The translations under genes were made by a program, and so were the position numbers. Shown here piece by piece: positions 13,999 to 18,847 of a stretch of 18,847 nt of DNA; within the stretch, counting starts at the first letter, position 1; each line of letters begins with the position of its first letter. This stretch comes from Pseudomonadota bacterium (GTDB lineage: Bacteria > Pseudomonadota > Alphaproteobacteria > Acetobacterales > Acetobacteraceae): assembly GCA_021808055.1 (NCBI GenBank), contig JAKBCH010000036.1:1-18847 (forward strand), read 5' to 3'. The notes beneath the pieces were generated by a model. It saw only the letters and a list, made by a program, of their open reading frames with translations, ran no database searches and was not told where the DNA came from.

Positions 13999-15714
13999 AT
14001 GAACCCTTCTGGAACATCTCCAAGTGAAAACTCCGCGATCGCATTAAGAAATACATTAAGACAGGCACGAAATATAATTGACGTTCTGGCATGCCACGCT
14101 GCGGAACGCCCTGATCAAAAATTCGTGACCATCGACGCCGGTGGCGATGAACACGTGACGAGTTTTTCCGAGTTACATAAAAAATCAAAACGTTACGGTT
14201 CGTACTTTGTTGCGCGTGGCGTGCAGCCGGGCGACCATGTTGCGGCCTTTTTTACCACCCATCCTGAACAGGCGCCTGTATTTTTTGGCGCAATCATGGC
14301 CGGTGCGGTGCCTTTTCTGTTGCCAACCATCACTCAGAAGCAGGACCCGGCTATATTCTGGCAAGCCCAGCTAGCCGCACTGCAACGCACACAGGTGCGG
14401 CTTATTGTCACGGAGCCAGGCGTCAAGGCCATGCTGGCGCAACACGCGGCATTCCTGACCGAGCAGGTTGTGGAAATTGATGGTATCGTTATGGAGGAGG
14501 TGGCACACCCCCTACCCGGCTCAACGGCGCAACGCACCCAGCCGGCCTTTTTACAGCATAGTTCAGGCACGACGGGGACGAAGAAAGGCGTGATTCTGAC
14601 CCATGGAATGGTGCTGGATTTTGTCGCGGCACTTGGCGATGCGCTGGAGATTGTGCCAGGAGATGTCATCGCCTCCTGGTTGCCGCTTTATCATGATATG
14701 GGCCTGGTCGGCTGCCTGGTTCTGCCAATGTTACTTGGCATAACCACAGTTCACACAAATCCGTTCGACTGGGTGGTGCAACCCGCCAGCCTGTTCGATA
14801 TCATCGAGAAGCATAAGGCAACCTTGTGCTGGCAACCAAATTTCGCCTTTCAGCATCTGGTGCGCTCGGCACCACGGGGGCGGAAATGGGACTTGTCCTC
14901 AATACGCGCCTTCATCGATTGCTCGGAACCATGCAAGCCCGACACAATCCAGGCCTTCCTAAAGCGTTTCGGTGCGGATGGAATTCGTCCTGAAGCCATG
15001 CAGGCAAGTTATGGCATGGCGGAGAATGTCTTCATTGCCACACAAACTCGTATGGCTGTGGCGCCGCGCGTGTTGAAGGCGGACCTTGAGTTGTTGCAAC
15101 GCAACATCGTTGCGCCAGTGCACGATGATTCCCCCGGCCTTGCCTTCCTGTCGACCGGCTTTCCCATCCCGGGCACCCGTATCCGTATTCTGGACGATGC
15201 AGGTGCGGACCTGCCGGAGCGCGCCGTGGGCCAGATTAGCGTCACCAGCCCTTATCTGTTTTCGGCCTATCATGGCAGCGATCTGGCCCAGACGAAGCTG
15301 GTGGAGGGCTGGTATCTGACAGGCGATTACGGGTTCATGGATGCCGGAGAGCTGTTTGTTTGCGGGCGGCGAGACGAACTGCTCATCATCAATGGCAAGA
15401 ACATCTATGCAACGGATGTGGAATTTGCGGTCAATAACGCTCTCAAGGTGAAGCCAGGGCGCTGCGTGACGGTGGGCCCGTATAATCCGCGAACGGGAAG
15501 CCAGTCCTTGGTTGTGATCGCGGAAAGTGAGGATGAGGCGAGCGAAGCGCGGCAGCGGCTTGCCAGGGAGATCAAGACCCTTGTGTATGCTGAATTTGGT
15601 ATCGTACCCCATGACGTATTCGTTGCTGCCCCCGGCTGGGTGTCTAAATCAACCAGCGGCAAAATCTCCCGTGGCGCCAATGAGCACCGCTATATCGCCG
15701 AGCGCTGGAGCTGA
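13999..15714 (+). CDS. Acyl-AMP ligase (FAAL/FadD-like adenylate-forming enzyme)
   Basis: 571 residues from the ATG at 13999. Longer in-frame starts (for example GTG at 13924) would extend into AT-rich sequence with no conserved features. Adenylation motifs are clear: FLQHSSGTTGTKKGVILTHG (A3), SWLPLYHDMGLVG, QASYGMAEN (A5), LSTGFPIPGTRIRI, GWYLTGDYGF (A7), GRRDELLIINGKNIYATDVE (A8) and a final SKSTSGKISR lysine motif (A10). The YHDMGLVG and SYGMAEN forms are typical of fatty acyl-AMP ligases that load an ACP instead of CoA. No fused carrier domain is present, so the separate ACP at 2785-3021 is a likely acceptor. Substrate is unknown. The gene has AT-rich codons at its start and normal composition further on. 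gmd follows 60 bases downstream on the same strand. Confidence 0.9.
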   Translation: MNPSGTSPSENSAIALRNTLRQARNIIDVLACHAAERPDQKFVTIDAGGDEHVTSFSELHKKSKRYGSYFVARGVQPGDHVAAFFTTHPEQAPVFFGAIMAGAVPFLLPTITQKQDPAIFWQAQLAALQRTQVRLIVTEPGVKAMLAQHAAFLTEQVVEIDGIVMEEVAHPLPGSTAQRTQPAFLQHSSGTTGTKKGVILTHGMVLDFVAALGDALEIVPGDVIASWLPLYHDMGLVGCLVLPMLLGITTVHTNPFDWVVQPASLFDIIEKHKATLCWQPNFAFQHLVRSAPRGRKWDLSSIRAFIDCSEPCKPDTIQAFLKRFGADGIRPEAMQASYGMAENVFIATQTRMAVAPRVLKADLELLQRNIVAPVHDDSPGLAFLSTGFPIPGTRIRILDDAGADLPERAVGQISVTSPYLFSAYHGSDLAQTKLVEGWYLTGDYGFMDAGELFVCGRRDELLIINGKNIYATDVEFAVNNALKVKPGRCVTVGPYNPRTGSQSLVVIAESEDEASEARQRLAREIKTLVYAEFGIVPHDVFVAAPGWVSKSTSGKISRGANEHRYIAERWS

Positions 15715-15756
15715 GCGTGACCCAGAGCGGCCAACGCCAACATGCGGGACATTTGA

Positions 15757-17400
<1,644 letters not shown>

Positions 17401-17414
<14 letters not shown>

Positions 17415-18525
17415 CCTGCCTCTCGCTCAATGCTTCCATAATGCGTTTCACGTTGTGCTCTGCCATGTCATCGGCGATGGGAATCCCGACAATTCGCGTT
17501 GCCATTTTTTCCGTCTCTGGTAGGGCAAGCGCTCCCTGCGCCACGAAATAAGGCTCCGCCTGCACGCCCCTACCATACCAGAACCTTGTCTCGATGCGCC
17601 GCCTTTCCAGTGCGTGAACCACGGCTTGCGCCCCACCCTCGGTATCGGCCCGGAACAAGGCGTAGCAGGAGGCAATTGCAGGAGACAGAACCAACCGCGA
17701 CGTAAGGCCAAAGGCGGCTGCCTCACGCCGGTAAATCGCCAAAACGCTTTGACGCATCGCCTGTTTTTCGTCCAGCGCGTCCAGCCCGGCCAGGCCAATG
17801 GCGGCATGGTATTCGCTCAACTTACCGTTGAAGCCCGCGGAACGGCTCGCCCGCGCATAGAGCATACCGAAATTCATCGCCTGCGCGGCTTTCTCCAGCC
17901 CCTCCCGGTCTGCCCAAACGACCGCACCGCCCTCCGCGGTGCTGAATGATTTCGTCGCGTGGAAGCTCAAGGAAAGCGGAATATCTCCAACCGAAAGCGC
18001 CGGGTTTTGCCGGATCGCCTCGAAGGAGGCCGCAGCGTCGATGACCACGGGAATCCCCGTCTGTCTCTGGAAATTTAACCATTCCTGCTGCGCCGGAAGC
18101 TCCCCGAACGGTGCAACGGGAATGACAATTCCGGCCTTTTCAATCCTGGGGTTGGCCAAGACATCTTCTGGCCGCAACCGCCAGGCACCCGGAGCCAGGT
18201 CGCAAAAACACGGCTCGTATCCAGCGGCCTGGGCTGCAAAGGCGGTCGCCGAGAATGTGTAGCCGGGCATCAGCGCCAGGGTTTTGCCCACCGCCGCCCG
18301 CCCGGCCGCTGCCAGGATGGCCGCCTGCAAGGCCGCCGTGCCGGAAGCCGCGGTAACGACGCTCTCTCTCGTGCCAGTCAGGCAATCTGCGAGGCGCTCC
18401 TCCAGCAAGGCTATCAGCGGTCCCCGATTGCTGTAAACTCGGCTCTCGTCCATACGGCTCAGATACGGCAGTAGGGCCGTGCCGCGCGGCAGCATCGGCT
18501 TGTAAATCGGCACCTTGTCTGTCAC
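17401..18525 (-). CDS. DegT/DnrJ/EryC1-family PLP-dependent sugar aminotransferase
   Basis: 374 residues from a GTG at 18525 with AGGA seven bases upstream. A TTG at 18543, with GGAAAG before it, would add six residues and cannot be excluded. Family motifs: TAASGTAALQAAI near the N-terminus, MPGYTFSATAFA, VVIDAAASFEA with the PLP-pyridine Asp, and SFHATKSFSTAEGGAVV with the Schiff-base Lys (residue 192 from this start). It transfers an amino group from glutamate to a 4-keto (or 3-keto) sugar nucleotide. With gmd next door the product could be GDP-perosamine. However, the N-terminal pattern (PMLPRG...PYLSRM...SNRGPL...LEERL) also resembles VioA/FdtB-like enzymes that use dTDP-sugars, so substrate is unresolved. 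Confidence 0.9.
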
Positions 18526-18640
18526 GCACTTATCCTGGTTCAAATTCTTTCCACGGCAGACTCAATTTTGTTTTGGCCCGCCCCGGCCTGTCCTGTGTTT
18601 TATGCCCCCGCATTGAAATAGCGCGATCTTGCTAGGTGAT

Positions 18641-18656
18641 CCAGGGCCGGTCCTGG
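18641..18656. repeat. 16-bp imperfect palindrome CCAGGGCCGGTCCTGG
   Basis: Only one symmetric base pair (two positions) departs from perfect dyad symmetry. It lies centrally between divergent genes, so it may be an operator, although short GC-rich palindromes also arise by chance. Confidence 0.35.
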
Positions 18657-18712
18657 CCTGTCACGGAAGCGCAACTCTGCCCCCGGGTGACAAAGACGCG
18701 CCACATGGCTAT

Positions 18713-18736
18713 GGGGGAGGCTGAATCCTTCCCCCC
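18713..18736 (+). repeat. Hairpin-forming inverted repeat just upstream of the right-edge gene
   Basis: GGGGGAGG, a six-base loop, and CCTTCCCCCC form an 8-pair stem with one bulged T. It ends 16 bases before the ATG at 18753 and is not followed by a T run. It is more likely a leader hairpin than an intrinsic terminator. Confidence 0.4.
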
Positions 18737-18752
18737 GAAGCCAGGCGGTACG

Positions 18753-18847
18753 ATGACAAATTACACCCCCCCCGCCCTGGCTGGGCAACGCTTGCCGAAC
18801 CGTTTTGACGGCGCCGCCATGCTCATGGTCATGGGGCTGCTCATCGC
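18753..18847 (+). CDS. Unidentified protein, N-terminal fragment running off the right edge
   Basis: The frame from the ATG at 18753 is open to the end (31 codons plus two bases). AGGCGG lies four bases upstream. The peptide is MTNYTPPALAGQRLPNRFDG followed by a hydrophobic stretch (AAMLMVMGLLIA) that looks like the start of a membrane segment. A cytoplasmic head followed by a membrane helix would suit an inner-membrane protein of the glycan pathway or an unrelated transporter. Too little is present to name it. Confidence 0.55.
   Translation, partial: MTNYTPPALAGQRLPNRFDGAAMLMVMGLLI

Larger units (their letters stand above)
18526..18752. promoter_or_regulatory. Divergent intergenic region at the right end, no gene seen
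   Basis: About 230 GC-rich bases lie between the aminotransferase (minus) and a plus-strand gene start. It must hold promoters for one or both, but I see no convincing -35/-10 pair. It contains two inverted repeats, listed separately. Confidence 0.35.

Noticed and set aside
14959..15612. A 217-codon minus-strand frame inside the acyl-AMP ligase
   Set aside because: The plus-strand frame contains adenylation motifs A5-A10 across this interval, so the minus frame is a shadow.
18585..18662. Direct repeat GGCCTGTC at 18585-18592 and 18655-18662
   Set aside because: Eight bases repeated twice in GC-rich DNA is within chance, and there is no mobile-element gene to flank.

Overview
The window looks like the interior of a polysaccharide / surface-glycan biosynthesis island from a moderately GC-rich Gram-negative bacterium. 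Alphaproteobacteria, and within them an Acetobacteraceae-like host, fit best. This rests on overall base composition, on very long multidomain glycosyltransferases (GTs) with N-terminal NPDV/HFL/EGR-type repeats, and on the style of the short accessory proteins. It is an impression from the proteins, not a phylogenetic result. There is no rRNA, tRNA, transposase, integrase, CRISPR array or phage gene, and no Wzx/Wzy/Wza-type export gene inside the window.

Layout. (1) Positions 1-6695, all on the minus strand and read right to left: an Asp/Asn beta-hydroxylase-family dioxygenase, a GT2-methyltransferase fusion, an uncharacterised NCEFG-motif protein that appears to be split in two by a frameshift, a stand-alone acyl carrier protein, and a giant GT that runs off the left edge. 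Gaps are small, one junction is an ATGA overlap, and the set looks like one operon. (2) A 164-base divergent region with a perfect TATAAT box and an 11-bp palindrome separates this operon from a plus-strand two-methyltransferase protein (6860-8440). (3) A second minus-strand unit (13826 to 8449) holds a second giant GT, colinear with the partial one, followed through an ATGA overlap by a secreted protein that may be a beta-propeller glycosidase. (4) A divergent AT-rich region leads to a plus-strand acyl-AMP ligase and a GDP-mannose 4,6-dehydratase (gmd). (5) Converging on gmd are a DegT-family sugar aminotransferase and a PglD/NeuD-type acetyltransferase on the minus strand. The right edge has the first 31 codons of an unidentified plus-strand protein.

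How the genes may work together. Gmd, the aminotransferase and the acetyltransferase could make an N-acylated amino-deoxysugar nucleotide; an N-acetylperosamine-type donor is the simplest reading, though the aminotransferase N-terminus also resembles VioA/FdtB-like enzymes. The giant GTs, plus the GT2 domain of the fusion, would assemble the glycan, and the methyltransferases would methylate it. The less usual part is the acyl branch: an acyl-AMP ligase, a free ACP, a dioxygenase from the family that contains LpxO, and a Cys-containing NCEFG protein overlapping the ACP gene. I infer that a hydroxylated acyl (or aminoacyl) group may be attached to the glycan. That is a hypothesis from gene content.

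The strongest sequence-level oddities are the frameshift near 3788-3791, the loss of catalytic motif residues in the GT2 domain of the left-edge GT, the degenerate first methyltransferase domain of the plus-strand protein, and the shared methyltransferase module on both sides of the divergent promoter.
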